Positions 34,856 through 47,115 are shown, numbered from the stretch's first letter. The stretch: 64,000 bases of DNA from Panorpa germanica (GCA_963678705.1 OY783203.1:29246535-29310534); one strand, 5' to 3'. Notes: generated from the letters alone by a model not told the origin. A program made the numbers and translations.

Positions 34856-35234
34856 TTTGTAAAAAGGCGAAGTTAATATTAAATTAGTTTGAAAGTAGCA
34901 CCAATATTAAGGTAGTTACTCGGAGGCATAATAATAGTTGGATATGAGTATTTAAGTACAATTCGGAAACTGTACACAATACATGTAAGCTTTTAATACA
35001 TATACAGACTAAATACAATCACGCTAATAAGAAATATGGAAACTGTATCCACTGCCACGCAACTTGTAATATAGTAACTTAAGTATTTCGCATGGTACCA
35101 CGCACAGAGCGTGGAGCTACCTTCACACACAACGCCAAATTAACGCCCCGTGGATGCTGTTTTTAAGAAAATATCAACTTTAAACTTGTACATCTTCAGA
35201 CGAAACTTTCTTAATTATTCCTCTACAATAAATC

Positions 35235-35874
35235 AATGGGCTTGTGTCCACATTTTTTGGTTTCGATTTTTCTATTGTTGATTGAAATTGATGTTAATAA
35301 ATGTATATTGGCGTGTCTATTTTATTAAATATCTAAATATTGACGGATATATAGCAATTAAACATTTGAATTGTAGTTTTAGCGCTAGAAATGGTCGGCC
35401 ATATTTGTATGACGTAAAATGAAATTTAACGTCAGTTTGCGTCAGTTATTTGTTGAGTAGGTTAGTGCTATGGTAATGTTTTGTAGCTGTTGGTAGTCAA
35501 ATAATCAAGTCAAGTCAAAGAATAATAAGTTTTTATTTTATTTAACCCTGCTAAGGCAGACATAATATTAGAATTTTATTGTTCTCTTTAATAGCTGTCA
35601 ATAATATTTGATATTTTGATATATAAATACATATAGCACAGATTTATGAGCTGTAAAGTTGGCAGCGACTGTGATGTCACAAGCAGTTGGAATGTGTACA
35701 ACGTTAAATCCCTTTAATAATTAAAGAGACAAAATGACTTTTTTTAATTGTTAATATCGCTTAACATAAGGATAAGGAGTTAGTTAATAATTAGGCATTT
35801 GAGGTTCTAGTAACCCACTTTACCAATATATAGTACACTTTTATAGAAATTAAGACATAGGACAGAAGCCCATT
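35235..35874 (-). mobile_element. MITE-A copy 2, 640 bp
   Basis: Starts AATGGGCTTGTGTCC and ends GGACAGAAGCCCATT. The interior matches copy 1 (10454-11092) in reverse orientation over its full length with scattered substitutions. No coding capacity. Confidence 0.75.
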
Positions 35875-36756
35875 ACAAAACAAATTGTAGAACCGTTCTC
35901 GAGTTTGTAAGGCTCCTGCATGTTAAATATCAATATCACAGCTGGTCAAAATATTTGAAATTTGAAATTGAAGACACTTATTATTTTATCATAAAGTTAA
36001 ATTTTTACAAATTCTGTGGAAAAGTGATTTAACCTTAAAAGGATTGTTGTTAAAAAAAACACATTGTTTTTCTCTTAAAGCATATTTTATTTATTACAAT
36101 TATGTAACATAATAATTAATGCAAAATAACAAAATTTAATAAATAATAATTCAAATTCATTGGAATTAAAACACAATTCTAAATGTAATCGATATTTTAA
36201 TTTTAGCTTATAATTTAAGTTTTTTAATATTTTATTTGAAAAACTTTTTTTTTATTGTTGCAACCTATTAAGACATAACAAATACAAAAAGATTTTAAAA
36301 TATATGTAAAGATACAAGATTAGCAAAATGTATTAAGGACACCTTCAGTGTTAGTAAACTTACAAACTAAGCTAGATTAATAAGTATAGAGCCGGATTAA
36401 TACTGTGGACCAATGAGGCTGCAGACTAGGCCTAAAGAGCTAAGTGAATACTCATAGAATTGAATTTGGTATCAGAGCAATAATAGGCAAAAGAAATTGA
36501 ATATTCTTCCACTCTTTGCTCTGAATGGATGGAATGCTCGTAGGCGTCTTGCAATACTCTTAGCCTTAGGCTTACAATGTCTTCATCCGGCACGTAGTAT
36601 GTATAATAATGAAATTTAAGTTTGTTAGTATATAAGATTATCAGTATAAGATATATATCTATATGATAGTTGGCAAGTAGAGTAAACACCATGACGGAGT
36701 TTTTAGTCTTCGTTCTGAAACAGAGAAATGTGTTATATAAATTCTAGTCTTAAGTC
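35875..36756. other. Gene-free stretch between MITEs, possible hidden terminator region of ImpL2
   Basis: AT-rich. Contains a possible short TIR-like pair around 36391 (GCCGGATTAATAC) and 36590 (CATCCGGCAC). A further ImpL2 3' exon, if it exists, would lie here, but I could not pick one out. Confidence 0.3.
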
Positions 36757-37056
36757 TGGTGTGACTCCAACATGCGACATTCATTTAATTCTACGAGTAC
36801 TGACTCTGGAGCGGTAAGAAGTAAGATCCTTTGTAGACTAGAGTGAATTGTACTGGTATATAAGACTGACACCTAACGCTACCTGTTGTGAACCCAAGTC
36901 CAAAAAGTAAGAATTAATCTGACTTTTATTACTTCTTTTTTAAACTGGTTGAATGAACTCGTACGAACTACAAAGGATGCTTATTTATTAAGTTCCATGT
37001 TACACCGGTGTATAAACTCTTCCAAAAAATGTTGAATGTCGTATGTTGGAGTAATC
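36757..37056. mobile_element. MITE-G beside the ImpL2 stop codon
   Basis: Left end has CTCCAACATGCGACATTCA (about 36768-36786). The right end carries the inverted complement of CTCCAACATACGACATTCA (about 37034-37052), giving a roughly 300-bp element with related termini. A related fragment (GTTGGATGTCGCACCAG) is at 47041-47115. Its right end is within about 10 bases of the ImpL2 stop at 37065. Confidence 0.5.
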
Positions 37057-37064
37057 TGCGGGTA

Positions 37065-40000
37065 TTAAGATCTTCTTACCAAAACTGGGTACACGAAAGC
37101 AGTCATGATGTCTCTACCCATTGCGTTTCTAGCGACGCAGCTGTATCCGCCCATATCGGACCAACGAAGGTCGCTGATGAGGAGCTCTCCAGTTGGAAGA
37201 ACCTAGTGCAGATATCAAAGAAATATGTAAATGTCATTCTTCTAATGACGGCAGTTCACTCTCGCCGACACGCAGTTCACTCTCGCCGACACATTCAAGA
37301 TCGCGTGTACACTAGCTCTCGCCTCGTGTTGGCCCATCTCGGTTGATGAGCGGTCTTTTAACACAAGACTAATGAAACAAGAGGTGAGACCAATGTGTCG
37401 CCTAGAGTGAACTGTCGGCATAAAGATTAACTAATAATAAACCGAATCAAAATTTGTACTCAGACTGTACATATTTCACTTAGTCATTAGCAACTAACAT
37501 TCAATGTTTAATTTTAGAGAAAATAAACATATTTCACCTTGAATCTGGGGTCACGGTTACCGATAAGGTTTTCGTGGATATCCATCCAGTAGATGTCGGG
37601 CATGGGTCGGCCAACAGCCTGGCACGGGAGAAGGATGTTGTAGCCAATATTTTCCATAACCAAACTGTATGCGTAGACGATGCGGGCCCGTAATGCGCCG
37701 TTCAATACGTTATTGTTTAATGATAACAGTTCAGTTAAATTTTGTGGCTTTAGGATGGAACCTGAAATATTACAATAAGACGAACATACATTCTTTAATC
37801 TTATAACAAAATTTAAATATCTAATATTCTACAAACAATTTGGATCCGATACTCGACCTAGTAAAGGAATCGACATTTGGACGAATAGTGTGTCTTATGG
37901 ACAATAAAAAGAGGTATTCGTTTCGAAGAGATTTTGGATAAAAAACAAAGGCGAAATTTTCAGAAGCTGCTTTAAAATACGAAATTTCTTTTCCTGAACG
38001 TACCTAAATATATTTTCTACTTGTGGGTTAGAAAGTGCTTCGAAAAATCTTACCCAAATTGTAATCAGGCTATTCGACATTACTACGATACGAAAATATA
38101 TTTGTAGAGTAGTGATGTGTTCAAATAATATTAGAATCAGACGGTACAATTGATGCTTGGCTCTAGACAGCGGTGTCTTCGGGATTAATGGTGACTTTAT
38201 CCATATAAAGCCAACTTTATCAATATACAGTTCCCTTTTATAGAAATTAAGTCATGATTCATAAGTCCATTCTCGAACCAATGCTTTTTTTCTGGGTTTT
38301 GTAGTTATCAAGATTAATTAATTATATATATTTAATTCAATGTATTATAATATACACTTATTAGGCAGCAGTATAGTTCACTTGTACAAGACATCAACAC
38401 AATAAATTTTCGACGTTAAATGAAATAATTAATATGGTTACGACAAAAGTTTTTTTTAAAGTTAGATAAATTCACATTCATAAAAAATATAATTAATTAA
38501 TGATAATAATATATATAACAGTTAATATTATCTTTTATCCATAAATATTCTACATTGTCAAAATAATTCAAAATCTCTGTAATTACTCAAAAATTCTGAT
38601 ACTAATACAAACCATTTAACCCAAATAAAGATATTTGTTTATGTAATTCCAATTCAATTAAGTTATATCTTATCACTACAATTTTGATTTTTTAACAATA
38701 AAATGTTTAATTCTGACACAGGAAATGCTAAGATTATATTTACTATAAGCCGCCGGTTCGATGTTTGGCCTTCACCTACTTTGAGTCGATTAAACCTTTA
38801 TCAGTTACATTTCATACAGAGTTCAACATTTGAGATACATTTTAGTAGAGCGTTATTTATATCACATAGTCTTAGATCAAATTACGTTTTATGCACTAAT
38901 TTAAAATTCAGTAGTACGCTTATATCTTGTAAAGTAAGAATGATAATCTAATGATTCAACTTTTATTGAAAAAAAGGTTTGTGGCAGTATCTAAAATATT
39001 GGATACAGAGCACTTGTCATTTACTTCTAGACAGGGGCGGCCTTAGCCATTGCGAGGCCCCGGGGTGGCAGACCTTTGCAAGACCCCAGGACGGCAGATC
39101 TTTGTGAGGCACTTGTTCTTTGTATAATTTATGTAAATTGTAAGCAATTATTTTTGATGATAATTGACGAGAAATAAAAGTTTATATTAGAAGTTTTATA
39201 AAAGTTAACAATCACAAAGATGACAAATATTAATGATTATAAACTAATGTCTTAAAAGATATACACACTGATTCAAGTGGGATTTCTAAAGAGCGAGGCG
39301 CGAGATTTTAATACATATATAGTAATGCATTTTTCTACTTGAATTGTTGCGCGAGAATGCGAGGCCCCTACAAGAGGCCCCGGGCGATTGCTCTGCTTGC
39401 CACCCCCTAAGGTCGCCTCTGCTTCTAGATACAAATAACTAAAAAGTTAGAAGCTATTTCACGTATGTACGTTATTTAGTTTCTTTTATTTGTTACAAAT
39501 GTAAATATTTTTTATTTATGCGTAAACACTTAATAATCTTTACCAATGATGTCAGCTATCACTCTCTTTGCCTTTATCGCAGTATTAAGTCTCTAGCGCA
39601 TTCTATTCTTATACCTCTATACCAAAACCTGTTATGTTAACATAACAAAGTTTACTTATTACGTAAAAATTGTTAGGTTAAAACATTACAAATAATACGT
39701 TAAATTGTACATGAATTAACGTTTTGTGTTTAACGGGAATATTTGTAACTCTATCAGAAACGCACTAAAATAAACAGATATACTTGAATCAACATAAAAA
39801 TGAAGTTAGGTTATCTATAAATAAAAAAAAGAATATTTATTGAAAATGAAAATCAAAAAAAATAGTTTGTATATTTAATTTTCATATTTACATACCGAAG
39901 CCACTAAAAAGTGTAAATACAAATGTACAAGATGAATAAATATTTATTATTTGATAATACGACAGGACATGACACATCAGTGATTCTAGCGGGCATCGCG

Positions 40001-41989
40001 GAATCGTTTTTGCTGGATGACTTGACAGATTCCACAGCAAAGCGATTGCTAATTCCTTGTCTCGAATGATGCCTGATGGGAATTTCTGAGAAACAGGGAA
40101 ACCCGCGGCGGGTGGTATAACGCAACGCAACGCAACGGCTGGTGTGTTTCATGTTGCGTAACTGTGTTAATGTATTTCAAATTATATGCTGTATTATTCA
40201 AGCTGTTGAATACAAGGAATGCTTTGTATTTGTATATAAATCTATCGACTCCAATACAGTGTGAAATACATCAATGTCAATCTTGAAAAGCTTCGACATA
40301 ATACTAGTAAATGATAACTATAAAAAATAATAGTAATTTTGTATAAAATGTCACGGTTTTTGAGGTATGAGTGTTTGCACAAAATCAAACAACGTAAACA
40401 TATAATATTTATGACATTTTATAGCTGCAAAGCGGCATCTCAATTATAATTTCGGTTTTCTCGCTTCAGATATTAATTATGCGGAAATTAGTTTGGAAAC
40501 CACGTGTTGGTGATGGCGTTGTGGTGATGCCACTCTTACTTTGTCATCTCTTTCAAGATCCGTTTATAAATTACGTAACAAATGATACAAATATTATCGA
40601 CCTACCTCCATTGTAGATGGTTGAACTTGCTATAGCAGTTTTACCGCCAGCTCTTGCAAGACACGTGTAAGTGGTGCTCTCGGATGAAGCCACGTGATCG
40701 ATTATCAAGCGAGATTCAACTCGAGCAATACCTCCGTTTGCAACTTCATCAATCGAGTTGCTGTCAAATTCATCAATCTGCAATGTAAATGTTAATTATG
40801 AGTTACACAGTTTAGTTTTCAATCCCGATCCTGATATCAGGACTGTTTCTAAATTTATCTAGTTTTTCATTGTCTTTAAAACATAATTTAATTTCAATTT
40901 TTTCTAAGATTGTTTGAAATCATTAAAGAAATCCATAAATATCAGGATTATACTCATTTCCCGGTTCTATAATCCCGATAATATTATGATCTGAACCCTA
41001 TCACAATGTTGATTCACAAGACTTGGAGGTCCCAAAGAGTGAGCCTTGCGTGTTAGCTCGATGCATTTTTATAACTACTAAATATATTTTTACGGTCATG
41101 TGCTCATTTATTTCAGTAATACATGCCTATAATTAAAAATAGTTTAAAATAGAAATAAAATGAACAGTTTACTTGTGTGATCGGGGTGTTTCCTCGGAGC
41201 CACTGGATGGTGGGGTACGGGGATCCAATAGCAGCACATTCCAGTTCAATAGTGGTTCCCAAATTACTGGCAACGACATTACCAGGTGGTAAGGTGATTT
41301 TCACGAAGTCCCCGTCATAGAACTGTTGACGATTACCTGCAGAAATTTAACAATGGTAATATTTGTCACATTCCTATGTATATAAATGTTTACTCCTTTC
41401 GCTACATGGTAGATGCGTTAGTCGTCTTCAATGGAACACCTCCTCTGAATTAAATGTACTCAGCAAAAAATTGGTCGACAAAAATGCTTTAGACTGCACT
41501 GCAAAGAAGGATAATTTCGGTGCGACTTTAAACTAGCAGAGTGTGTGTACATTTATATATTTAAATGTATTACAGAATTATGGATTTATTTCCGCGCTAT
41601 TCTTTTTCGCAGTAGAAACTAAGACTAATAAAGAGGTGTTTAAAGAATTCTGACGACGAAATTTTAATTCGAATTACTTTAGTCGCCGTCATATGTACAT
41701 CGATGACTATAGTCGCTTGTCTTGTATAAGTGGCAAGCGATTGTAAGCGCTCGTCGTAAATATGTAGCAAGCGACTATAGTCACCTGGCTTGTATAAACA
41801 GCGCTCTGTGGACAGCGACAGTCGTAGCGAAAGGGTTAAATTGTACAGAATGTATAGGTATATCTTACGGTTAGGTGTCACGGAGTTCTCCGAGGTGCGT
41901 CGGGCTGTTCGCTGTTCCGGTGATAACGGAAGCCTATTGGCGTTTACTCCGACGAATACCACGACTAAGATAATAGCTAACTTGAACAT
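37065..41989 (-). CDS. ImpL2: ImpL2, secreted two-Ig insulin-like-peptide-binding protein
   Basis: In Drosophila, ImpL2 is ecdysone-inducible, is secreted, and binds insulin-like peptides to dampen insulin signalling. Minus-strand exons 41869-41989, 41173-41336, 40606-40777, 37538-37761 and 37065-37202 have consistent phases (1, 0, 1, 0) and give 272 residues (fly protein 267). The signal peptide is LAIILVVVFVGVNA. Ig domain 1 uses Cys74 and Cys134 with W86 (TIQWLRG) and YTCLARAGGKT; Ig domain 2 uses Cys199 and Cys249 with W211 and GELLISDLRWSDMGGYSC, ending AFVYPVL. The linker ESRLIIDHVASSESTTYTC closely follows the fly motif. The end VLVRRS-stop may be a read-through: TTG|GTAAGA at 37080-37078 is a strong donor, so a further small 3' exon is possible. 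Intron 3 is about 2.8 kb and holds a hAT MITE. Confidence 0.92.
37203..37537 (-). other. ImpL2 intron 4 with a direct repeat
   Basis: A 335-bp intron. It includes a short direct repeat (GCAGTTCACTCTCGCCGACA twice near 37252-37290). No other feature. Confidence 0.5.
38185..38280 (-). repeat. MITE-A end fragment in ImpL2 intron 3
   Basis: ACTTTATCAATATACAGTTC, TTTTATAGAAATTAAGTCAT and a decayed AAGTCCATT end match the right-hand end of MITE-A (compare 52525-52577). Confidence 0.5.
39032..39421 (+). mobile_element. hAT-type MITE, 390 bp, perfect 8-bp TSD, in ImpL2 intron 3
   Basis: Left end CAGGGGCGGCCTTAG, right end complement CAGAGGCGACCTTAG, flanked by identical CTTCTAGA (39024-39031 and 39422-39429). 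The subterminal sequences are GC-rich (GAGGCCCC), standing out from the AT-rich intron. Non-autonomous. Confidence 0.9.
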
Positions 41990-42026
41990 GTTCTGAAAAA
42001 AAAAAACAAAAAAAATTTAGTCCTTA

Positions 42027-42374
42027 TGTTTCACACCAGAGATACAGTTTTGAAAACAGCTTTGTTGTCGAAAAACAAAAGAAAATCATATTTTGTACAA
42101 ATTATAAATATGATAAACAACAACTGACAAGCGCAAATGTTCACAAAAAACAAAACTGCGTGTTCAAACCAAGCAGACTAAAAAATAACAACAATTGTGT
42201 TTTCCTTTGATCTTTCTGAATCCAGATGGGAATGTGTTTTGTTTACTAAAACAGTTTTTAAAGACAAAAATGTTTTAAGAATTGTCTCTTTGGTGTAAAC
42301 ATTAGTGTTTTTGTTCAGAAAAACAATTTTTTGTTCGTGTTTTATTGAATTGTCTCTTTGGTGTGAAACCGGCA
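42027..42374 (+). mobile_element. MITE-B copy 2, just upstream of the ImpL2 start codon
   Basis: A decayed left end (TGTTTCACACCAGAGATACAG) and a good right end (TTTGGTGTGAAACCGGCA followed by TAA) define a 348-bp copy. It starts 38 bases upstream of the ImpL2 ATG on the minus strand, so it lies in the 5' UTR, the promoter, or an intron splitting the UTR. Confidence 0.7.
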
Positions 42375-43175
42375 TAATACAATCAAAACAGTTCATAAAA
42401 TAAAAAAATTTATAAAAATAAAACAAAACAACTTCAAAACAAAATAGTTTTTTTTGTTTATGTTTTTATTTGAACGCAAAATATTTTCACGAACGTAATG
42501 GCGCGTCTCCACTAGCCAATTAACACTAGTTAATAGATAGTTATATTTTTTAATTAGCATATCAATTTGTCTTATTTGTGTTATTGATAAATGACAACAT
42601 TATTCACAATAAATTACTTTTCTAATAAGCTTTTAAATTTCGAACCAGTAGAGACGTTCCTTTAGAACTATGGTCGCATGTTTCCGTTTGTGAACAATCT
42701 TCTAATCGTGATTATCACGAATATTCCGCGTGATATTTTAGAATTTTTATACAGAATTTAAAATACTATGAACTATGACTAACGTGCACCTGTCAACGTT
42801 AAAAAGAAATAGAAAAAGTAAGTTAAAAAATATAACATAAAAACATCACAGTATGTACAAAAAAGGGTTTTGTAATATTAATTACTAGTTTATTCATCTT
42901 AACCACAAAAAATGGTTTTCGCATTTGACAAGTCACGCTGGGAATAAAATACGTTTCGTTTTTTAAAATATGTGTACGAGTTAGTAATATAAACTAAGAT
43001 TGTGAAGTAAATTTAGTCTGAGATCGTAGTGAGATCGTAGCAGTGCGATACCCAGACTACAGACCATTTTTTAATATTCTGTGAATATATAAATATATAT
43101 ATATAAAGGCTTTCGGGTTAATAGAGACTGTATGTAAGACTGTATTACAACTACTTGTAATTACTACTACTAATT
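42375..43175. other. Gene-free stretch
   Basis: AT-rich sequence without recognised genes. I looked for an upstream ImpL2 exon or promoter and could not identify one. Confidence 0.4.
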
Positions 43176-44218
43176 GACTGTTTTCCAATTACAGCACAAG
43201 AACGCATAATACGGCATTATGCTTAAGCTGCCACCAAACGATGCTACGAACACCTTCCAAAGTTGTACGCTTGATGATGGGACGCATCGTGTGGTCCATG
43301 CTGAAACTAAGGGACCTATTTTGTAACTGCTTACCTGACGTCTGTTAACTTTTGACGATTTTTCAAAGGCCTATATTTTCTAAACTAAGCTATTTAAGTT
43401 TGCACAAAACTATCAGAAGACTTTAAATAAAGAGCAAAATGGATGACATACCTTGAAACTGGCATAAGTAGCCTAATTTGTAAAATATAGAACTTTAAAA
43501 AATCGTCAGAAGTTAACAGACGTCAGGTAAGCAGTTACAAAATAGGCCCCTAAGTGTCTTCAATATCATGTGTCAAACGTTCACGTTGAAAGAAGTTCGG
43601 GCTGTTGTCGGTCCATCAGCTGCTCGAATTGTTCAACAAAGAAAGGTTTTATACTTGAAGTTTTATTTATTTATATATATAAGTTTTTGTTAAACAGTGT
43701 CAGTGTCAATAATATCAACAAATTAATAAAATAAATAAATCATTCGGATCAAACATTCGTTCCACCGTGTAGTAGGAAACTTGTGATGTCAATCTTCCAA
43801 TAGTTGACTTACACATTGGAGGCAAATATTTGAATGAAATGTTAACCGTATCGTTTGGTGCCGGCTTTAGCATTGAATGTTCCAACTACATAAATGACTC
43901 GAACAATGGAGCGCTTTAAAAGTTATGCGCTCGCGTTATGTGTGCAATTGATACCATTTATAATTGTATAAAATGTAAAAATTCTTGATTTTGTTGACAA
44001 TTACTATTGATTAAAATTTTCAATACCATTGTATGAAACAATTTAATACTTTTAATAATAATACTTATTTTATTTAATTAAAAGAAATATTTTATTGAGA
44101 AAATATAACATACATAGAAAATAAAACTAAAAAAGTATGGATGAAGGTACAGATTTAAAGGCCAATGTATGTTCCAACGCACTAAGCCGCACTGTGCTCT
44201 GTAATTGGAAAACACCCT
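43176..44218. mobile_element. MITE-E, about 1.04 kb, interrupted by a PIF-type MITE
   Basis: Left end GACTGTTTTCCAATTACAG (43177-43195), right end complement GGGTGTTTTCCAATTACAG (44198-44216). An end fragment of the same family is at 23693-23770. The interior has no convincing ORF; a minus-strand stretch near 43200-43305 (RPIIKRTTLEGVRSIVW) may be coding relic but I do not recognise it. Confidence 0.55.
43311..43550 (+). mobile_element. PIF/Harbinger-type MITE, 240 bp, nested in MITE-E
   Basis: Left end GGGACCTATTTTGTAACTGC, right end complement GGGGCCTATTTTGTAACTGC, with the inverted repeats extending over 40 bp (CTTACCTGACGTCTGTTAAC). Flanked by TAA on both sides (43308-43310, 43551-43553). 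G-rich ends and a TAA duplication fit PIF/Harbinger. Removing it joins CTGAAACTAA to GTGTCTTC within the outer element. Confidence 0.88.
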
Positions 44219-44389
44219 ATATCTAAAACTACAACCGACTACTTGCGACATCGACTTTGTAATCAGGTGTATTCGACTTATTCCGCATAAGTACACTTTA
44301 TCATTCTTCTCTAATATTTATCGATACACAGGTAATAAAATTACATTGTATATACATGACTCAACGGTCCAATGTCTACGATATATAAA

Positions 44390-44945
44390 CATTAACGAGA
44401 GGAGAGAGGAAGTACTAAAAGAGGCAGTGAAGGGAAGCAGGAGAAAGAAAGAAGTAGCGAGGAAACAGTTAAACTTCAGTCCAGAAAAATAGAGGATTTT
44501 CGGAAAGAAGATAAGGACAAGAGGTAGATGACGGAGGTAGAGACAATAATAACATAGTAAAGGTAGAGAGTCAAGAAGGAAAGAGTAAAGTAAGAGAGTC
44601 AAGAGGAAATAGTAAAGACAGAGCGTCTAGGCCTGTGATGGACATAAGTGGAGAAGTGAAAACGAAGAGAGAAGGCAGGAAGGATAGTGAAAATGATAAT
44701 AGAGGGTTTGCCGAGAGGAGACAAAGAAGAAAAGAGGTGAGGAAACGGTGAGAATGAAGGAAGACTAGGGAAAATGAAGGAAGAGGGTCAAGAGAAGAAG
44801 AAGCAAAAAGTATTTTTGAAAATAAAAAGATCTAGAATAGTTTAGGTTTAATTTTAAGTTGAAGTGCTATGAAATGTATTAAGAATGTAGATTGTAAAGC
44901 CGAAAGGCGAACAATTAATAAATTCATAATAATATAAAAATTAAC
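44390..44945 (+). mobile_element. Second LINE 3'-end copy
   Basis: Matches 7440-8040: AGGAAGTACTAAAAGAGGCA, the shared frame EVLKEAVKGSRRKKEVARKQ ending at a stop near 44490, the purine-rich region, and GTAAAGCCGAAAGGC before a TAA-rich tail. 5' truncated, as is normal for LINE insertions. Confidence 0.7.
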
Positions 44946-45199
44946 GCTCCCGTCCGCTGTACGAATTTTTACGAGAACAAGTTGTGCGGCACTTTGATAT
45001 ACGTACGTGTGAACTATATTATGAACACGGATATCTGAACAACATAATTATATGGCACAGTGGTATATTGATAAAAATTAAAGTACAAGCTTCTTCTCAT
45101 GATAAAGTATGTTAATGCGACTACACACTACAGAAAAAGTCGAATGTCATATGTAGTCAGTTCCAGTGTTAGAAAAACCTAAAACTAAGGATTAAGGCA

Positions 45200-45310
45200 G
45201 TGTCGTCTCGCATATTAGACCACGACACTACAAAAACTGCCAACACAATATCAGGTCGTCTGTGATTAGAATCAGCACCGAATATGAGGCGATAGAATAG
45301 TCTCAAATGT
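45200..45310 (+). repeat. SINE-S tail fragment
   Basis: GGCAGTGTCGTCTCGCATAT, GACCACGACACTAC and ACTGCCAACACAATATCAGG correspond to the 3' body of the SINE-S family (compare 55393-55500). Confidence 0.4.
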
Positions 45311-45704
45311 TACATTAATAAAAAAACATTCTTTAAGAGTAATAAAAATTTGTAATGGTTTGCAAAACATTTATATTTTAGATGTACGAGCATTTACTGA
45401 TTGTTGATGGTAATAAGAAAAAATTTGCCCCGTTAAAAACAAAACACGTATATTCCTTTAAATATATTTAATATTTAATGATTTAATATTTAATCATACA
45501 TTTTTCCCAAAGTTTATTGGTATTATTTACCGAACGTAAACATATATTTACATAACTTTAACATTAATTTTAAGTAAATGCAAAATTCACTTAAAATTTT
45601 GTAAAAATTTATGAATTTAGTATGTAGAATTATATAATCTTACATTTAAAAATAAAGCAAATTTTTTAATGGTTAATGAACCTTAAATGCATGTAAATGT
45701 GTTT

Positions 45705-45880
45705 AGCAGGATACTGAACTAGACAACTATGTGTTCGGGTTCGATCCCCGAACCAAGAGCTATATTTTCTGGGTTTTTGGTTGTATCAAAGATAAAGATT
45801 TTGAGAGCTTATAAATATCACTATACAATTATTTAGCAGTGGTGTTGCACAAATATACGAGGCCACGATCGATGTAAAAT
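45705..45880 (+). repeat. Best SINE-S copy, tRNA-derived head
   Basis: TAGCAGGATACTG (A-box-like) is followed 20 to 30 bases later by GGGTTCGATCCCCGAACC, a textbook B box within a T-arm stem. Then come CTATATTTTCTGGGTTTTTG, GGTTGTATCAAAG and the body CAGTGGTGTTGCACAAATAT. No tRNA cloverleaf is complete, so it is a SINE and not a tRNA gene. At least ten decayed relatives occur in this window on both strands. Confidence 0.65.
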
Positions 45881-47040
45881 AAATAAATTATAAAAAAATA
45901 ATAATATATAATATAAATAAAATAAACTTACTTGAGGTTGAAATGTTTTTATAATACTGAACTTAATACTTCTTAATTTTAATAATAAATATATAAAATA
46001 AATAAATAATTTATTAAATTAATGATTTAATTATTTCACTTCACTTATAAATATAAAAAAAAATTTCACATAAAATAGAATACTGTAAATGAATGAAAAT
46101 TCTCACAACAATTTCGAAATAGTTCTTTAACCGTACAACTCGACAGTGAGCTCTTTTTCCTGACTGTGAATAACCGTGCAGTTTAGTAACATTTCCATTT
46201 GCACCGCGAAAATAAACGTCCGTCAAGATCCGTTTTACTCTGTGATTTAAAATTGTTTAATGGTAGAAGAATAATACATTTCAATATGTTTGTATAAGTG
46301 CCTCGAAAATCTTGAGCGATTAAGATTGCTGTAGCTGTGGTGAATTATTAAAATCTGTCTACGCGATATGGACTCTGATTTGAAACTAATTAAAAGTTAG
46401 TGCGGTCGTCGTTCTTATGTTCGTTCACTAGTAGAGGTGTGCTCTGCTTTGACCAATCGGCGCCTGAGCCAAAGAACCTACGAGCTAGAAAACGCGGTTT
46501 CGTCTTTAAGCTTTATCTAATCATTTCTATGAATGAACATTCAGTTTGTATATTATAGATAGTTGTATGAGTTGATTGCGATTGGGATTGTGATTCTAAT
46601 GTCTGGTACAGACTAGTACGACATCAAACATTTATATATTTTCATTCATAAGTTGACATTATTTAGACATGAGTTTACTAAATGTGCTGTACTTTTAAAC
46701 AAGCGACACTAATAAAACCCTTATGCTATTTTTAAAATTCTAGGTAGTATTTTTATGAAACAAAAATGTTTCAATCCTAAGTCGGAACATTTAAAGAAAT
46801 TTGAATGTGATCTCGAACAAAATGGTCTCTGTGTGTGTTGATGTTTTCTTTAGTTGTGTTTAGTAAATAAATAAAAATAATTGAAAATGTTGTTTAAATG
46901 GATAAATAGACCTAGAGAAATAGATAATCACAAGTTAGCAGTGACTTTGTTAAATAACTGAGTTTTATTACTTTTTTTTGTAAATATTTTTTTCTAAAAC
47001 AGGTAGAAGGAATTCGTTCGAAATATGAAAGCTTCCGATG
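45881..47040. other. Gene-free stretch
   Basis: AT-rich DNA with small unsupported frames (for example 46041-46226, minus). No recognised gene. Confidence 0.4.
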
Positions 47041-47115
47041 TATTAAGTTGCATGTCGCACTAGTGTGGACGTGTTGTACAACTTCCTACAACAAATGTTG
47101 GATGTCGCACCAGTC
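47041..47115 (-). repeat. MITE-G end fragment
   Basis: TATTAAGTTGCATGTCGCAC through GTTGGATGTCGCACCAGTCT is related to the right end of the element beside ImpL2 (36985-37056). Confidence 0.4.

Noticed and set aside
37008-37346. 112-codon plus-strand ORF
   Set aside because: Antisense to the last ImpL2 exon and intron 4; the minus-strand reading is a clear Ig domain.
45715-45745. T-arm-like GGGTTCGATCCCCGAACC as a tRNA gene
   Set aside because: No acceptor stem or anticodon arm can be folded around it, and the downstream body recurs elsewhere as a SINE-like repeat.
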